Below are positions 42,233 to 52,102 of a DNA stretch of 64,000 nt, in pieces. The DNA comes from Dyella sp. RRB7 (GTDB lineage: Bacteria; Pseudomonadota; Gammaproteobacteria; Xanthomonadales; Rhodanobacteraceae), in contig NZ_JAKWJS010000008.1 in the NCBI RefSeq assembly GCF_022761115.1, positions 98,222 through 162,221 on the forward strand. The letters are read 5' to 3'. Position numbers and translations under genes: made by a program. Position 1 is the stretch's first letter. Each line of letters starts with the position of its first letter. The notes under the pieces are model-generated. The model made no database searches and had not been told where the DNA came from. It saw only the letters and a program-made list of their open reading frames with translations.

Positions 42233-43765
42233 TCAAGCCTCTTCGCTATGCACGGCCGGCAGCGGCGTGTGCGCTTCGGCGTGGCTGCGCGACAGGCGGC
42301 TCATCAGCGGCAGCATCACCACGGCGACGAGCGTGCAGGCGATGCCCACGAAGCCGAGCTTGTTGAACAGGCTGATGTAGATGTTCAGCGACTCGACCGG
42401 GTTGCTGATGTTCTCCGGCATGGCGGCGAGGTTGGCCACCACGCTGCCCAGGTATTGCGAAATGCCCACGGCCACGTAGTAGGCGCCCATCATGAAGCCG
42501 CCCATGCGCGCCGGCACGTAGCGGGCGATCATGGCCAGGCCCAGGCCGCTTACCAGCAGTTCGCCCAGTGAGTACAGGCCATAGCCCCACACCATCGTCC
42601 ACGACGACACCTGGCCGTCGACGGCGTTGATCGCGCCAAAGCCGTACATGAAGAAGCCCAATGCCACGGCGCCAAAGCCCAGTGCGAACTTGAAGGCGAC
42701 GGACGGATCCTTGCCGAGGCGACCCAGCGAGTTGTAGATGAGCACCAGCACGGGGCTGAGGATCACGATCCAGATCGCGTTGAGGTTCTGGTACTGCTCG
42801 GGGATCCAGTTGAACAGGTGAGTGCCAAACACGTCGAACGAGAGGTTCACGTTCTTCTGCGCGAACAGGTTCAGCGAGGTCGCCATCTGCGCATAGAAGA
42901 TGAAGAAGAAGATCGTCTGCACGGTGAGTACCAGCGCGGCGATCAGGCCGGCGCGCTCGCTTTTCTCGGCGCCGCGGATCAGGTGGGCGAAGATGCCCAG
43001 GATCACCAGGCCGGCCAGGTACACGCAGATCTTCGCCGCCAGCAGGCTTTGCAGGATGAAGGCGGCCACCGCGACCAGCACCAGCGATGCGGCCACCAGG
43101 GCGAGCACGCGCTTGCCCTGCACGGGCTGTTCGTCGGACGGCGAGCCGATGTGCGCCAGCGTGCGATGCATCAGCGAGTAGTTGATCAGGCCCAGCGCCA
43201 GGCCCACGGCGCAGGCGCCGAACGCGGTGTGCCAGCCCATCGCGTCACCGTAGTGCTCGCCCACGTAGTTGCGGATCCACGGCGTCGCCGTCATCGAGAC
43301 CATCGAGCCGATGTTCACCGCCATGTAGTAGATGGTGAAGGCGCTGTCGATGCGCACGTCGTCGCCCTCGTAGATCTTGCGCACGAGGTTGCCGGCATTG
43401 GGCTTGAAGAAGCCGTTGCCCACGATGATCACGCCCAGCGCGGTGTACAGCAGTGTCGGGTTGTTGGACGGAATCCACAGCATCGCGTAGCCGAGCGCGA
43501 GCACGACGGCGCCGGTGACCATGGTGCGGCGTGTGCCGATAAGCTTGTCGCCCACCCAGCCGCCGATGGCGGGCGTGGCGTAGATGAGCGCGGCGGCCGC
43601 GCCCCAAACCAGGTTGGCCTTGCTATCGACAAAGCCGAGCTTCTTCATCATGTAGGTGACCATCAACACCTGCATGCCGTAGAAGCCGAATCGCTCCCAC
43701 ATCTCGATCAGGAAGACGGTGCTGAACGAGCGGGTCTGGGAGACCGGTGGATTCTGGATTGCCAT
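42233..43765 (-). CDS. proton-dependent oligopeptide (POT/PTR2) transporter
   Basis: A 510-residue major-facilitator peptide symporter (DtpT-like) with about 14 helices. The ExxER proton-coupling motif is MWERFGFYGMQVLMVTYM near residues 22-40. The PTR2 signatures follow: GGWVGDKLIGTRRTM, GNGFFKPNAGNLVRKIYE and FTIYYMAVNIGSMVSMTATPWI. The second half has SLGELLVSGLGLAMIARYVPARMGGFMMGAYYVA. It imports di- and tripeptides with protons. The ATG at 43763-43765 gives the usual N-terminus. It is a single leftward gene between the palindrome region and the divergent dgkA. Confidence 0.95.
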   Translation of the reverse strand: MAIQNPPVSQTRSFSTVFLIEMWERFGFYGMQVLMVTYMMKKLGFVDSKANLVWGAAAALIYATPAIGGWVGDKLIGTRRTMVTGAVVLALGYAMLWIPSNNPTLLYTALGVIIVGNGFFKPNAGNLVRKIYEGDDVRIDSAFTIYYMAVNIGSMVSMTATPWIRNYVGEHYGDAMGWHTAFGACAVGLALGLINYSLMHRTLAHIGSPSDEQPVQGKRVLALVAASLVLVAVAAFILQSLLAAKICVYLAGLVILGIFAHLIRGAEKSERAGLIAALVLTVQTIFFFIFYAQMATSLNLFAQKNVNLSFDVFGTHLFNWIPEQYQNLNAIWIVILSPVLVLIYNSLGRLGKDPSVAFKFALGFGAVALGFFMYGFGAINAVDGQVSSWTMVWGYGLYSLGELLVSGLGLAMIARYVPARMGGFMMGAYYVAVGISQYLGSVVANLAAMPENISNPVESLNIYISLFNKLGFVGIACTLVAVVMLPLMSRLSRSHAEAHTPLPAVHSEEA

Positions 43766-43988
43766 TCAATTGTCCGTACACGTTTTCATACAACGACCGC
43801 GGGGCGGCCGGCTCGCGCAACCCGGAACCGGGTCACAAAGGCCCGAAGGGTAACCCATCCGTCATTCAGGCGGCATTGCACCGCCGCACGCAGGAACCTG
43901 CGATCCCGCCGGCTGTGGCATCATTGCCGGCTTGTTGCCCGCGCTTGCGGGCGCGGCTGTGCCGCAGGCTCAAGAGGACGACGACACC

Positions 43989-44363
43989 ATGGCCGCCAAC
44001 GGTTTTCGCGGGCCCAGACAGATATGGAATGCCTTCAGGTGGTCCATGAAGGGGTTGCGCGCCGGCTGGCGCCACGAGGCGTCGTTCCGGCTGGAGGTCT
44101 GCCTGGCGGTGGTGCTGGTGCCGCTGGGGCTTTGGCTGGGCAACGGCCCGCTGGAAAAGATCGCCCTGGTGCTGCCGCCCGTGCTGGTGCTGTCGGCCGA
44201 GCTGCTCAATTCGGCGGTGGAGGCGGTGGTGGACAAGGTCAGCCCGGAATTTCACGAGCTGGCCGGCCGGGCCAAGGACATGGGCTCGGCGGCGGTCTTC
44301 CTGCTGCTGATGATGACGGCGCTGAGCTGGGGCCTGATCCTGGCGCCCCGCCTGTTTCCCTAG
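43989..44363 (+). CDS. dgkA: diacylglycerol kinase DgkA
   Basis: A 124-residue integral membrane kinase that phosphorylates diacylglycerol to phosphatidate, recycling lipid headgroup turnover. Three helices are visible: RLEVCLAVVLVPLGLWLG, KIALVLPPVLVLSAELLNSAVEAVVDKV (containing the ELLNSAIEAVVD active-site motif) and AAVFLLLMMTALSWGLIL. The acidic E in RHEASFRLE and KDMGSAAV are also conserved. The ATG at 43989 (MAANGFRG) has GAGG upstream and matches family length; an earlier in-frame start at 43932 would add a non-homologous leader. Confidence 0.94.
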   Translation: MAANGFRGPRQIWNAFRWSMKGLRAGWRHEASFRLEVCLAVVLVPLGLWLGNGPLEKIALVLPPVLVLSAELLNSAVEAVVDKVSPEFHELAGRAKDMGSAAVFLLLMMTALSWGLILAPRLFP

Positions 44364-44436
44364 ATTGACGGGAGCCGCATTGCGCCGGTCACGGCGGGAT
44401 GCTGCAATGGTGCATCCACCGGATCGGAGCACCCCC

Positions 44437-45054
44437 ATGAAATTCCTTCGCGCGCTTGCATTGCTGCTGGTCGTTACTGGCCTCTCAGGCTGCGGCTATA
44501 ACGCCATCCAGCGCCAGGATGAGGCCGTCAAGGCAGCCTGGTCCGAAGTGCTCAACCAGTACCAGCGGCGCGCCGACCTGGTGCCCAACCTGGTCAATAC
44601 GGTGAAGGGCTATGCCCAGCACGAGGAGCGGGTGCTTACCGAGGTGACCAACGCGCGCGCCAAGGTGGGCAGCATGCAGCTGTCCACCGACGACTTGAAC
44701 AACCCGCAGAAGCTGCAGCAGTTCCAGGCGGCGCAGGGTGAGCTGTCCAGCGCGCTGTCGCGCCTGATGGTGGTCAGCGAGAACTATCCGCAGCTCAAGG
44801 CGGACGGGCTGTTCCAGAACCTGCAGGCGCAGCTGGAAGGCACCGAGAACCGCATCACCGTGGCCCGCAATCGTTATGTGCAGGCCGTGCAGCAGTACAA
44901 CTCGATGATCCGCACCTTCCCCAACAATCTCACCGCCAAGATCTTCGGCTACCAGGTCAAGCCGAATTTCTCGGTGGAAAACGAGAAGGCCATCTCCACC
45001 GCGCCGACGGTCGATTTCGGCAACACGCCGGCGCCTGCCGCCTCGGCACACTGA
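44437..45054 (+). CDS. lemA: LemA family lipoprotein
   Basis: A 205-residue LemA protein, mostly helical and anchored at the inner membrane or as a lipoprotein. The lipobox LSGC at residues 16-19 predicts acylation of C19. LemA blocks: YNAIQRQDEAVKAAWSEVLNQYQRRADLVPNLVNTVKGYA, ENYPQLKADGLFQNLQAQLEGTENRI, and YNSMIRTFPNNLTAKIFGY. LemA genes are usually followed by TPM-domain genes, as here (2 bases to the next start). The biochemical role is unknown. ATG chosen at 44437, with GGAGC upstream; an earlier start would break the lipoprotein signal. Confidence 0.93.
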   Translation: MKFLRALALLLVVTGLSGCGYNAIQRQDEAVKAAWSEVLNQYQRRADLVPNLVNTVKGYAQHEERVLTEVTNARAKVGSMQLSTDDLNNPQKLQQFQAAQGELSSALSRLMVVSENYPQLKADGLFQNLQAQLEGTENRITVARNRYVQAVQQYNSMIRTFPNNLTAKIFGYQVKPNFSVENEKAISTAPTVDFGNTPAPAASAH

Positions 45055-45055
45055 C

Positions 45056-45949
45056 ATGACCCGGCGCTTCACGCGCCTGCTGCTGATGCTGGCGGTGGCC
45101 CTGCTGCCGCTGGCATGGCTGCATGCCCAGGACCACACCGTGGCGGTGCCGACGCTCACGCGTCATGTCACCGACCTTACCGGCACGCTTACGCCGCAAC
45201 AGGTCGACCAGCTCGATGCCCAGCTGGTGGCGCTGGAAAAAAGCAAAGGCGCCCAGCTGGTCGTGCTGATGGTGCCCACCACCCAGCCGCAGGACATCGC
45301 CGAATATTCCCTCGCGGTGGCGGAGGCCAACAAGATCGGCCGCAAGGGCACGGATGACGGCCTGCTGCTGCTGATCGCCAAGAACGACCGGCGCGTGCGC
45401 ATGGAAGTGGGATACGGGCTGGAGGGGGCGGTGCCGGACGCCGCCACCGCACGCATCACCCGCGAATACATCGCGCCGAAATTCCGCACCAATGACTATT
45501 ACGGCGGCATCAGCGACGCGGTCGGGGCCTTGACGCAGCTGATCAACGGCGAGGCACTGCCACCACCGGTGGAAAGCGCCAACCATCAGCAGCATGGTTT
45601 CAATTTCGGCAATGTGCTGCTGATCGGCGTCTTCGCCGCCTTCTTTCTGCGCGGCATCTTCGGTCGTTCGTCCGTGTGGTTCCGTACGCCGCTGGGCGCG
45701 GCGATCACCGGTGGCCTGCTATGGCTGCTCGCCGCTTCGGCGGGGGCGGGCATCATGGGTGCCCTGATCGGCGGCGTGCTGATGTTGTTGCCTGCCGGCG
45801 CCGGACGCTCGATTGGTGGTGGTGGCTGGGGTGGCTTCGGCGGCTGGGGCGGCGGCGGTGGTTTTGGCGGCGGCGGCCTGGGTGGCGGTGGCGGTTTCAG
45901 TGGCGGCGGTGGCAGTTTCGGTGGTGGCGGTTCATCAGGGAGCTGGTGA
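45056..45949 (+). CDS. TPM domain protein YgcG-like, Gly-rich tail
   Basis: A 297-residue membrane protein. Signal peptide at residues 1-25, TPM (TPM_phosphatase/YgcG) domain from about 35 to 170 (LTRHVTDLTGTLTPQQVDQLD, KGAQLVVLMVPTTQPQDIAEYSLAVAE, DGLLLLIAKNDRRVRMEVGYGLEGAVPDA), one or two membrane helices at about 182-245, then a C-terminal stretch of about 45 residues that is mostly Gly with Phe, Trp and Ser (GGGGFGGGG type), presumably disordered. It is translated two bases after lemA. The pair is linked to envelope stress, but its mechanism is unknown. Confidence 0.9.
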   Translation: MTRRFTRLLLMLAVALLPLAWLHAQDHTVAVPTLTRHVTDLTGTLTPQQVDQLDAQLVALEKSKGAQLVVLMVPTTQPQDIAEYSLAVAEANKIGRKGTDDGLLLLIAKNDRRVRMEVGYGLEGAVPDAATARITREYIAPKFRTNDYYGGISDAVGALTQLINGEALPPPVESANHQQHGFNFGNVLLIGVFAAFFLRGIFGRSSVWFRTPLGAAITGGLLWLLAASAGAGIMGALIGGVLMLLPAGAGRSIGGGGWGGFGGWGGGGGFGGGGLGGGGGFSGGGGSFGGGGSSGSW

Positions 45950-45950
45950 C

Positions 45951-46454
45951 ATGGCGCGTATGCAACGTCTGCTGATGAACCTCTTCGACGGCTGGTTCCA
46001 GCTGCGCCGCCGCTTTCCCAAGAGCCTGCTCGACGAGATGGCCGTGGCCATCGCCAGCGGCGAGCGCGAGCATCGTGGCGAAATCTGCTTCGCCATCGAA
46101 TCACGCCTGGCACCGATGGCCGTACTGGAGGGGCTGGACGCGCAAGCGCGCGCGCGGCAGGTATTTGCCCAACTGCATGTGTGGGATACCGAGCACAACA
46201 GCGGCGTACTGTTCTATGTGCTGATGGCCGAGCATCGCGTGGTGATCATGGCCGACCGCGGCGTCGCCGCGGCGGTCAGCCGGCAGGAGTGGGACACGAT
46301 TCGCGACCACATGCTCAGCAGTTTTGCCAGGGGGGCGTGGCGCGAGGGTTGCCTGGATGGCATCGCCGAGGCGCATGCGCTGCTACTGCGGCACTTCCCC
46401 GGCAACGACAAGGATCAGCCGGACGAGCTGCCTGATCGACCGGTGTTGCTGTAA
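45951..46454 (+). CDS. TPM domain-containing protein (second)
   Basis: A 167-residue cytoplasmic TPM-domain protein without a membrane segment. Conserved pieces: LLDEMAVAIASGEREHRGEICFAIESRL, ARQVFAQLHVWDTEHNSGVLFYVLMAEHRVVIMADRGVAAAV and WREGCLDGIAEAHALLLRHFP. The ATG follows the YgcG-like stop by one base, so it is translated in the same operon: lemA-TPM-TPM. The convergent TonB receptor gene ends 82 bases away, with its terminator between. Confidence 0.88.
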   Translation: MARMQRLLMNLFDGWFQLRRRFPKSLLDEMAVAIASGEREHRGEICFAIESRLAPMAVLEGLDAQARARQVFAQLHVWDTEHNSGVLFYVLMAEHRVVIMADRGVAAAVSRQEWDTIRDHMLSSFARGAWREGCLDGIAEAHALLLRHFPGNDKDQPDELPDRPVLL

Positions 46455-46483
46455 GACGCTTGCGCCGCAAAAAAAGCGCACAT

Positions 46484-46510
46484 AAAAAAAGGCGGGCCCG
46501 AAGGCCCGCC
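46484..46510 (-). terminator. rho-independent terminator of TonB receptor gene
   Basis: Stem GGCGGGCC / GGCCCGCC with tetraloop CGAA (46491-46510), followed on the minus strand by a run of seven Ts (46484-46490). A textbook intrinsic terminator 26 bases beyond the receptor stop, reading leftward. Confidence 0.92.
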
Positions 46511-46536
46511 CATCAGAAAGCCAAACGCTTGCGCGC

Positions 46537-49470
46537 TTAGAACTTCTGGTTGTACGAGATGTACCAGTAACGGTCGATGTCGAACGCCGGGTTGTACGGC
46601 GAGCTGCCGGTGCCCGAGGTGGTCACCGAGTAGTAGTACGGGCCCTTCTTGTTGAAGATGTTGTTCACGCCGACGGTGAACACGCCCTTCCACGGCGCCG
46701 TGTAACGGAACTGGGCGTCGTTGAACGCCACCGAACCCTTCTGGCTCATGCCCGGGCCGTAGCTCCACCAGGGATTGGTGTAGTTCGGCGAGCTGCACTC
46801 GTCCAGTTCACCCGGGATGTTGTCGTAGCACATGTCCTTCAGACCCGAGTAGTAACGGATCGTCCAGCTGGCGCCGAACTGCTTGTAGTCCCAGTCGACC
46901 TGCAGGTTCGAACGCAGGCGATACATGCCGTCTTCGCCATACATGAAGCCGACCGGGGTCTTGGCGACCGCGCCCGGACCGCTGACGATCTCGTACTTGG
47001 TCAGGTAGGTGCTGTCCGATGCGATGCGGAAGCGGCCGAACGAGGTTTCCGGCAGGCGGTAGTGGATACCGACGTCGTAGCCTTCGGTCTTCAGGGTGCC
47101 CAGGTTGTACAGGCTTTCCGTCAGGGTGGCGACCGAGCCCGCGGCCAGGCCGGTAGCGGCATTGGCGGTGGGGGAGCGGGTGAAGTCACCGCAGAACGAC
47201 GGATCGTTCTGGACGTAGCAGTAGTTCAGCGTGTCCTGTGCGTCCACCGACGTGATGATGTTCTTCACGTAGATGTTGTAGTAGTCGACCGTGAAGTCGA
47301 GACCTTCCACCTGATGCGGGCTGTAGACCAGGCCCAGCGTGCGGGTGATCGACGTTTCCGGCTTCAGGTTCGCGTTCGAGGAAGACAGGAACGCAACCGG
47401 GGTCTGGCTGCCGTTGTTGTTGGTGATCGGCTTGCCGGTGGTGCTGTTGACCTGCTGATAGCCAGCCGGCACGCCGGAGGTGGCGCAGCGCTGCGCAACG
47501 GCCGCATTGTTCGCGGCGGCACCGAACACGGAATCGCACGGATCCAGGAAGGTCTCGAAGCTCTGGCCGCTACCGCCGTACAGGTCGCTGATGGTCGGCG
47601 CACGGAAGCCTTCGGCGTAGGTGCCACGGACCAGCAGGTCCGCGAACGGACGCCAGCGGAAGCTGTACTTGTTGTTGGTGGTGCTGCCGAAGTTGCTGTA
47701 GTGCGAGTAGCGGCTGGCAACGTTCAGGCCGAGTTCCTGCGCACCCGGCAGGTCACGCAGCAGCGGCACGTCCAACTCGGCGTAGGCTTCGTTGGTGTTG
47801 TAGGCGCCGCTGGTCGGGGCTGCCGCGAGGTCGGTGGTCAGGCCGGCCGAGACATTGGCATCCGGGCGGAAGTTGCCCTTTTCGCCACGATGCTCGACGC
47901 CCACGGCGAGGTTCACCGTACCGGCCGGCAGATCGAACAGGCCACCGGACACATTGGCCGTGTAGTCGTCGGTCGAACTGGTCTGGCGGTTGGTTTCGAT
48001 GTAGTTGATGTAGTTCAGCACCGACTGCGGCGTGGCGCCCGGACCGGCCAGGATGTTCCACGGTACGCAGCCCGCGGCACGTGCGGCGGCGTTGGCGCAG
48101 ACGAGCTGGCCGTTCAGCATTTCGGTCGGGCCCAGGGCGTTCTGGGCGTTTTCAAGGTTCAGGTTGCCCGAGCCGACCTGGCGGATCTTGTTCTGCGAGT
48201 AGGTATAGCCCGCATCCCAGTTCCAGTCATGACCGAGGAACTGGAAGTAGCCTTCCACGCCGACGTCGATATGGGCCAGCTTGGAGTTGCCCCAGGTGAT
48301 ACGCGGCAGCTCGGTGGTGCGGCGGTAGAACGACACGTCCTGACCCGGGAACGGGTTGTAGGCGTTGTCGCCGCTCAGCACCACGCCGGTACCGCCCGTC
48401 GAGAACGGGTAGCCGGCGAGCTGCGACGAGGTATCGCGCGTGCTGTAGCTGGCCAGGCCGTGCAGGGTGATGTTGTCGGTCAGCTTGTAGCGATCCTGCA
48501 CGAACAGGTTCTTCAGCTTCGAACCCGCACGGAAGGTCATGTCCTGCTGCGAGTTGTAGGAGTCAGCAACGGAGCCATCGTACAAGTGGTAATTGGCGAG
48601 GTTGCTGGAGTCGGTGGCGCCGTGATTGATCACGTACTGATTGGGCACCCACTTGCCGGCGGCATTGTAGGAGCCCGCGCCCGGCGTGCCATCGGCACGC
48701 GGATCGATGATGCGGCCATACGGGCCGGTGCCGCTGAAGCCATCTTCCGGATGACGCGGGCCATCGGCATAGCTGGTCTCGCTACGCTCGCTGTTCCACA
48801 TCGGGTCGGTGTTCTGATACGAGGCGCCGATGATGAGCGAGTTCTTCTCGGTGCTATGGCCCCAGGTGAAGTCGTAATTGGTCGTGGTGCCGTCGCCTTC
48901 GCCGTTCTGGCCGTAGTAGACGTTGGCTTCGGCGCCGTCGAACTTTTCCTTGGTGATGATGTTGACCACGCCGCCGATGGCGTCGGAGCCATAGATGGAC
49001 GAGGCGCCGTCCTTGAGGACGTCGATGCGGTCGATCATCGAGACGGGGATGGTCGACAGGTCGGTCAGGCCCGAGAGGCTGGTGCTCCAGCGACGTCCAT
49101 TGACCAGCACCAGGGTACGGTTCGAACCCAGGTTGCGGATGTTGACGTAGCGGCCGCCGACGTCAGCACCGGAGGACAGCGTGTCCTGCGGGGTGATGTC
49201 CGGAGTGCCCGCGGACGGCATGCGGGCGATGATGTCGTTGACGTTGGTCAGGCCGGTGGCCTGGATCGCGGCACGGTCCATGGTGAACACCGGCTGCGAG
49301 GTTTCCACATCCACGCTGCGAATGCGCGAACCGGTCACCGTAACGGTTTCGAGGCTCTTGGCCGAGCTCTGGTCAGCCTGAGCGGGGGCAGCATCCTGTG
49401 CAGCCACCGACCACGTCTGCAGCACGAGCGCTGCGGCGATGGCAGTAGCCAGCAGTGTCTTTTGCTTCAT
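46537..49470 (-). CDS. TonB-dependent receptor
   Basis: A 977-residue outer-membrane receptor. Signal peptide at residues 1-25, TonB-box-like [11 protein letters not shown] at about 40-50, plug domain with [31 protein letters not shown] and the conserved [24 protein letters not shown]. Then a 22-strand-type barrel with [37 protein letters not shown] and the C-terminal aromatic ISYNQKF, ending in F. It belongs to the large-loop receptor group common in Xanthomonadales (substrate unknown: peptides, glycans or siderophores). GGAG lies eight bases before the ATG. Its partner would be a TonB such as the one at 1545-2408. Confidence 0.95.
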   Translation of the reverse strand: MKQKTLLATAIAAALVLQTWSVAAQDAAPAQADQSSAKSLETVTVTGSRIRSVDVETSQPVFTMDRAAIQATGLTNVNDIIARMPSAGTPDITPQDTLSSGADVGGRYVNIRNLGSNRTLVLVNGRRWSTSLSGLTDLSTIPVSMIDRIDVLKDGASSIYGSDAIGGVVNIITKEKFDGAEANVYYGQNGEGDGTTTNYDFTWGHSTEKNSLIIGASYQNTDPMWNSERSETSYADGPRHPEDGFSGTGPYGRIIDPRADGTPGAGSYNAAGKWVPNQYVINHGATDSSNLANYHLYDGSVADSYNSQQDMTFRAGSKLKNLFVQDRYKLTDNITLHGLASYSTRDTSSQLAGYPFSTGGTGVVLSGDNAYNPFPGQDVSFYRRTTELPRITWGNSKLAHIDVGVEGYFQFLGHDWNWDAGYTYSQNKIRQVGSGNLNLENAQNALGPTEMLNGQLVCANAAARAAGCVPWNILAGPGATPQSVLNYINYIETNRQTSSTDDYTANVSGGLFDLPAGTVNLAVGVEHRGEKGNFRPDANVSAGLTTDLAAAPTSGAYNTNEAYAELDVPLLRDLPGAQELGLNVASRYSHYSNFGSTTNNKYSFRWRPFADLLVRGTYAEGFRAPTISDLYGGSGQSFETFLDPCDSVFGAAANNAAVAQRCATSGVPAGYQQVNSTTGKPITNNNGSQTPVAFLSSSNANLKPETSITRTLGLVYSPHQVEGLDFTVDYYNIYVKNIITSVDAQDTLNYCYVQNDPSFCGDFTRSPTANAATGLAAGSVATLTESLYNLGTLKTEGYDVGIHYRLPETSFGRFRIASDSTYLTKYEIVSGPGAVAKTPVGFMYGEDGMYRLRSNLQVDWDYKQFGASWTIRYYSGLKDMCYDNIPGELDECSSPNYTNPWWSYGPGMSQKGSVAFNDAQFRYTAPWKGVFTVGVNNIFNKKGPYYYSVTTSGTGSSPYNPAFDIDRYWYISYNQKF

Positions 49471-49824
49471 TGTTGGAACTCCGAACAAAAAATAGCCATC
49501 AGCCAGCGCGCGAGGGCTGGGCAGCTGGATATGGGGATGGCGCGTAACGCCCTGGGGAAGGGCCTCCGTGCCGTGGCATCGCCGGGCTTGGGGGACAGGC
49601 GATGTAATCCCGAAGTTAAAACAAAGTGACGTGTAGGTGCAAGCCGGTTGTCACGTTCAGGTGGTAGCCATTTGATCAGTGGGTTTCGATCAAATAAGCG
49701 CCCGGTTTGGGATGACTGCCGGAGCAGTCCCGGGCATGGCGCGAGATGGGAATGCTTTCATCGGAGGCATGTCTGACAAGGCGTGGCCCGTTACACTGTC
49801 GCTTTGTTGCCGCCTTAGTTGCCC
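49471..49824. promoter_or_regulatory. 354-base divergent regulatory region, with inverted repeat ATTTGATC/GATCAAAT
   Basis: No gene is supported. It lies between the leftward receptor and rightward lgt. A perfect 8-base inverted repeat ATTTGATC (49670-49677) / GATCAAAT (49688-49695), 10-base spacer, is an operator-like site of unknown partner. The AT-rich AAAAAATAG next to the receptor start lies in its leader. Promoters for both genes are expected here; no clear -35/-10 pair was assigned. Confidence 0.4.
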
Positions 49825-50655
49825 ATGACGCAGCCCTACACCGTCGCTTTCGACCCTGTTGCCTTCCACGTGGGGCCGCTTCAGATCCACTGGTATGGCC
49901 TGATGTATCTATGCGGATTTCTGGGCGCATGGCTGCTGGCGGAATACCGCCGCCGAAAAGGCCGCCTGCCGGTTACCAGCGAAGCGCTGGGTGATCTTGC
50001 CTTCTACGTGATGATGGGTGTGATCGTTGGCGGGCGCGTCTGGTACATGCTGTTCTACGCGGATATCCATTGGATCTGGACCGACCCGCTTGCGCTGTTC
50101 CGCGTATGGGACGGCGGCATGAGCTTCCACGGGGGCCTGCTTGGCGTGCTGGTGGCGGGGCTGTGGTGGTCGCGCCGGAACGGGGTGCATTTTTTCGACA
50201 CCATCGATTTCGTGGCGCCGATGGTGCCGATCGGCCTTGGCCTGGGCCGGCTGGGCAACTTCATCAATGGCGAGTTGTGGGGCAAGCCGTCGGACGTGCC
50301 CTGGGCGATGATCTTTCCCAACGCGCCCGATCGCCTGCCACGCCATCCCTCGCAGCTGTACGAGCTGTTGCTGGAAGGCGTGGTCATGTTCACGGTGCTG
50401 TTCCTGGTGTCGATGAAGCCCCGGCCGCGCTACCTGATCTCGGGCCTGTTCGGGCTGATGTATGGCTGCTTCCGTTTCGCGGTGGAGTTCGTGCGCGTGC
50501 CTGACCCCCAGCTCGGCTACCTGGCGTGGGGCTGGCTGACCATGGGGCAGATCCAGTCGCTGCCGTTGATCATCATCGGCATCGTGCTGCTGGTGCTGTC
50601 GCGCAAGGCGCCCACGCTGCGGCCGTACACGGTTTCGCTTCCGGGCAAGGAGTAA
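49825..50655 (+). CDS. lgt: prolipoprotein diacylglyceryl transferase
   Basis: Transfers diacylglycerol to the lipobox cysteine of prelipoproteins. The 276-residue protein has about seven helices. Signatures: [20 protein letters not shown], the [10 protein letters not shown] loop with the conserved H, and the Lgt signature [20 protein letters not shown] with the essential Arg. [13 protein letters not shown] and [16 protein letters not shown] close the protein. The ATG at 49825 gives standard length. It is followed by thyA after 4 bases: the lgt-thyA-folA order is common in gammaproteobacteria. Confidence 0.96.
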   Translation: MTQPYTVAFDPVAFHVGPLQIHWYGLMYLCGFLGAWLLAEYRRRKGRLPVTSEALGDLAFYVMMGVIVGGRVWYMLFYADIHWIWTDPLALFRVWDGGMSFHGGLLGVLVAGLWWSRRNGVHFFDTIDFVAPMVPIGLGLGRLGNFINGELWGKPSDVPWAMIFPNAPDRLPRHPSQLYELLLEGVVMFTVLFLVSMKPRPRYLISGLFGLMYGCFRFAVEFVRVPDPQLGYLAWGWLTMGQIQSLPLIIIGIVLLVLSRKAPTLRPYTVSLPGKE

Positions 50656-50659
50656 GCGC

Positions 50660-51454
50660 ATGCGTGCCTATCTGGACCTGTTGCAGCATGTGCTCGATCA
50701 CGGCACCGAGAAGGCCGATCGCACCGGCACCGGCACGCGCAGCGTGTTCGGCTGGCAGATGCGCTTTGACCTGTCCAAGGGGTTCCCGCTGGTCACCACC
50801 AAGAAGCTGCATCTGAAGTCGATCATCCACGAGCTGATCTGGTTCCTGCAGGGCGACACCAACACGGCGTACCTGAAGCAGCACGGCGTCAGCATCTGGG
50901 ACGAATGGGCCGACGAGCATGGCGAGCTGGGCCCGGTCTACGGCAAGCAGTGGCGTGCCTGGCCAACGGCCGATGGCGGTGTGGTGGACCAGATCCGCTG
51001 GGTGGTGGACGAGATCAAGCGCAATCCTGATTCGCGTCGCCTGGTGGTAAGCGCCTGGAACGTCGGCGAGCTGCCCAAGATGGCGCTGATGCCGTGCCAT
51101 GCGCTGTTCCAGTTCTACGTGGCGGACGGCAAGCTGAGTTGCCAGCTGTACCAGCGCTCGGGCGATATCTTCCTGGGCGTGCCGTTCAATATCGCCAGCT
51201 ATGCGCTGCTTACCCACATGATCGCGCAGGTCTGCGACCTGGACGTGGGCGATTTCGTGCATACGCTGGGCGACGCCCATTTGTACAACAACCATGTGGA
51301 GCAGGCGCACCTGCAACTGTCGCGCGAACCGCGGCCGTTGCCCCGGTTGCAGCTCAACCCGCAGGTGCGCTCGCTGTTCGATTTCCGCTTCGAGGACGTC
51401 GCCATCGTCGGCTACGAACCCCATGGGGCGATCAAGGCGCCAGTGGCGGTTTAA
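50660..51454 (+). CDS. thyA: thymidylate synthase
   Basis: Makes dTMP from dUMP using methylene-tetrahydrofolate. At 264 residues it equals E. coli ThyA in length. Visible blocks: [18 protein letters not shown], the catalytic loop [13 protein letters not shown] with C146, [23 protein letters not shown], and HLYNNHVEQ. The start follows lgt by 4 bases. folA lies 120 bases downstream, so the folate-linked genes are close together. Confidence 0.97.
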   Translation: MRAYLDLLQHVLDHGTEKADRTGTGTRSVFGWQMRFDLSKGFPLVTTKKLHLKSIIHELIWFLQGDTNTAYLKQHGVSIWDEWADEHGELGPVYGKQWRAWPTADGGVVDQIRWVVDEIKRNPDSRRLVVSAWNVGELPKMALMPCHALFQFYVADGKLSCQLYQRSGDIFLGVPFNIASYALLTHMIAQVCDLDVGDFVHTLGDAHLYNNHVEQAHLQLSREPRPLPRLQLNPQVRSLFDFRFEDVAIVGYEPHGAIKAPVAV

Positions 51455-51574
51455 CGCAATTGGCAAGGTATCAAACGGACGTGGATGCGTCGGCGCATCC
51501 TGTTAAGATCTGTCGGCGCGACGCCGTCGGCCGGCGGCGCGAGCCGCCCTGACGCCGATGACTCAAGGATTTAC

Positions 51575-52063
51575 ATGGCTATTTCGCTAATCGCCGCGCT
51601 GGATGAGAACTTTGCCATCGGCCGTAAGGGACAGCTTCCCTGGCACCTGCCGGACGACCTGCGCTGGTTCAAGCAACTGACCCTCGGCAAGTACGTGCTG
51701 ATGGGCTACAACACCGCCGTTGCCGTGGGGCGCGCGCTGCCGGATCGCACCAACCTCGTGCTGAGCCGCAAGCATGAAGCGCCGTTCCCGGGCCAGGTCA
51801 CCGTGCGCTCCCTGGCCGAAGGGCATGCGCGCGCCGGCGGCACGGGCCTGATGGTGATCGGCGGTGGCGAGGTGTATTCCGAGGCGTTGCCGCACGCCAG
51901 GCGCCTGTATCTCACCTGGGTCAATGCCGCGGTGGATGGCGCCGATACGTTCTTCCCGGGCGTGCATTTCAGCGATTGGACCGAAGTGGCGCGTACGCAC
52001 CACAAGAAAGATGCCGAGCACGCGTACGATTTCGATATGGTCGAGTACATCCGCAACGACTGA
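51575..52063 (+). CDS. folA: dihydrofolate reductase
   Basis: Regenerates tetrahydrofolate consumed by ThyA. The 162-residue enzyme shows ISLIAALDENFAIGRKGQLPWHLPDDLRWFK with active-site D28 (E. coli D27), MGYNTAVAVGRALPDRTNLVLSR, GLMVIGGGEVYSEALPHARRLYLTWV, and FDMVEYIRND. The MGYNT segment departs from the usual MGRxTxxSI of the folate enzymes but keeps the glycine. ATG chosen at 51575, giving the family N-terminus; the longer upstream frame is not conserved. mutT-like follows 39 bases after its stop. Confidence 0.95.
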   Translation: MAISLIAALDENFAIGRKGQLPWHLPDDLRWFKQLTLGKYVLMGYNTAVAVGRALPDRTNLVLSRKHEAPFPGQVTVRSLAEGHARAGGTGLMVIGGGEVYSEALPHARRLYLTWVNAAVDGADTFFPGVHFSDWTEVARTHHKKDAEHAYDFDMVEYIRND

Positions 52064-52102
52064 CGGGGCGCTGCGCCGTTGTCTCCCTGCCTGGACCAGC
52101 CG

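Noticed and set aside
45820..45949. Tandem GGTGGC-type repeats as a possible CRISPR or satellite.
   Set aside because: They encode the Gly-rich tail of the TPM protein and lack regular repeat-spacer layout.
47062..49629. An 855-codon frame opposite the TonB receptor.
   Set aside because: Antisense shadow without recognisable domains; the receptor frame is unequivocal.
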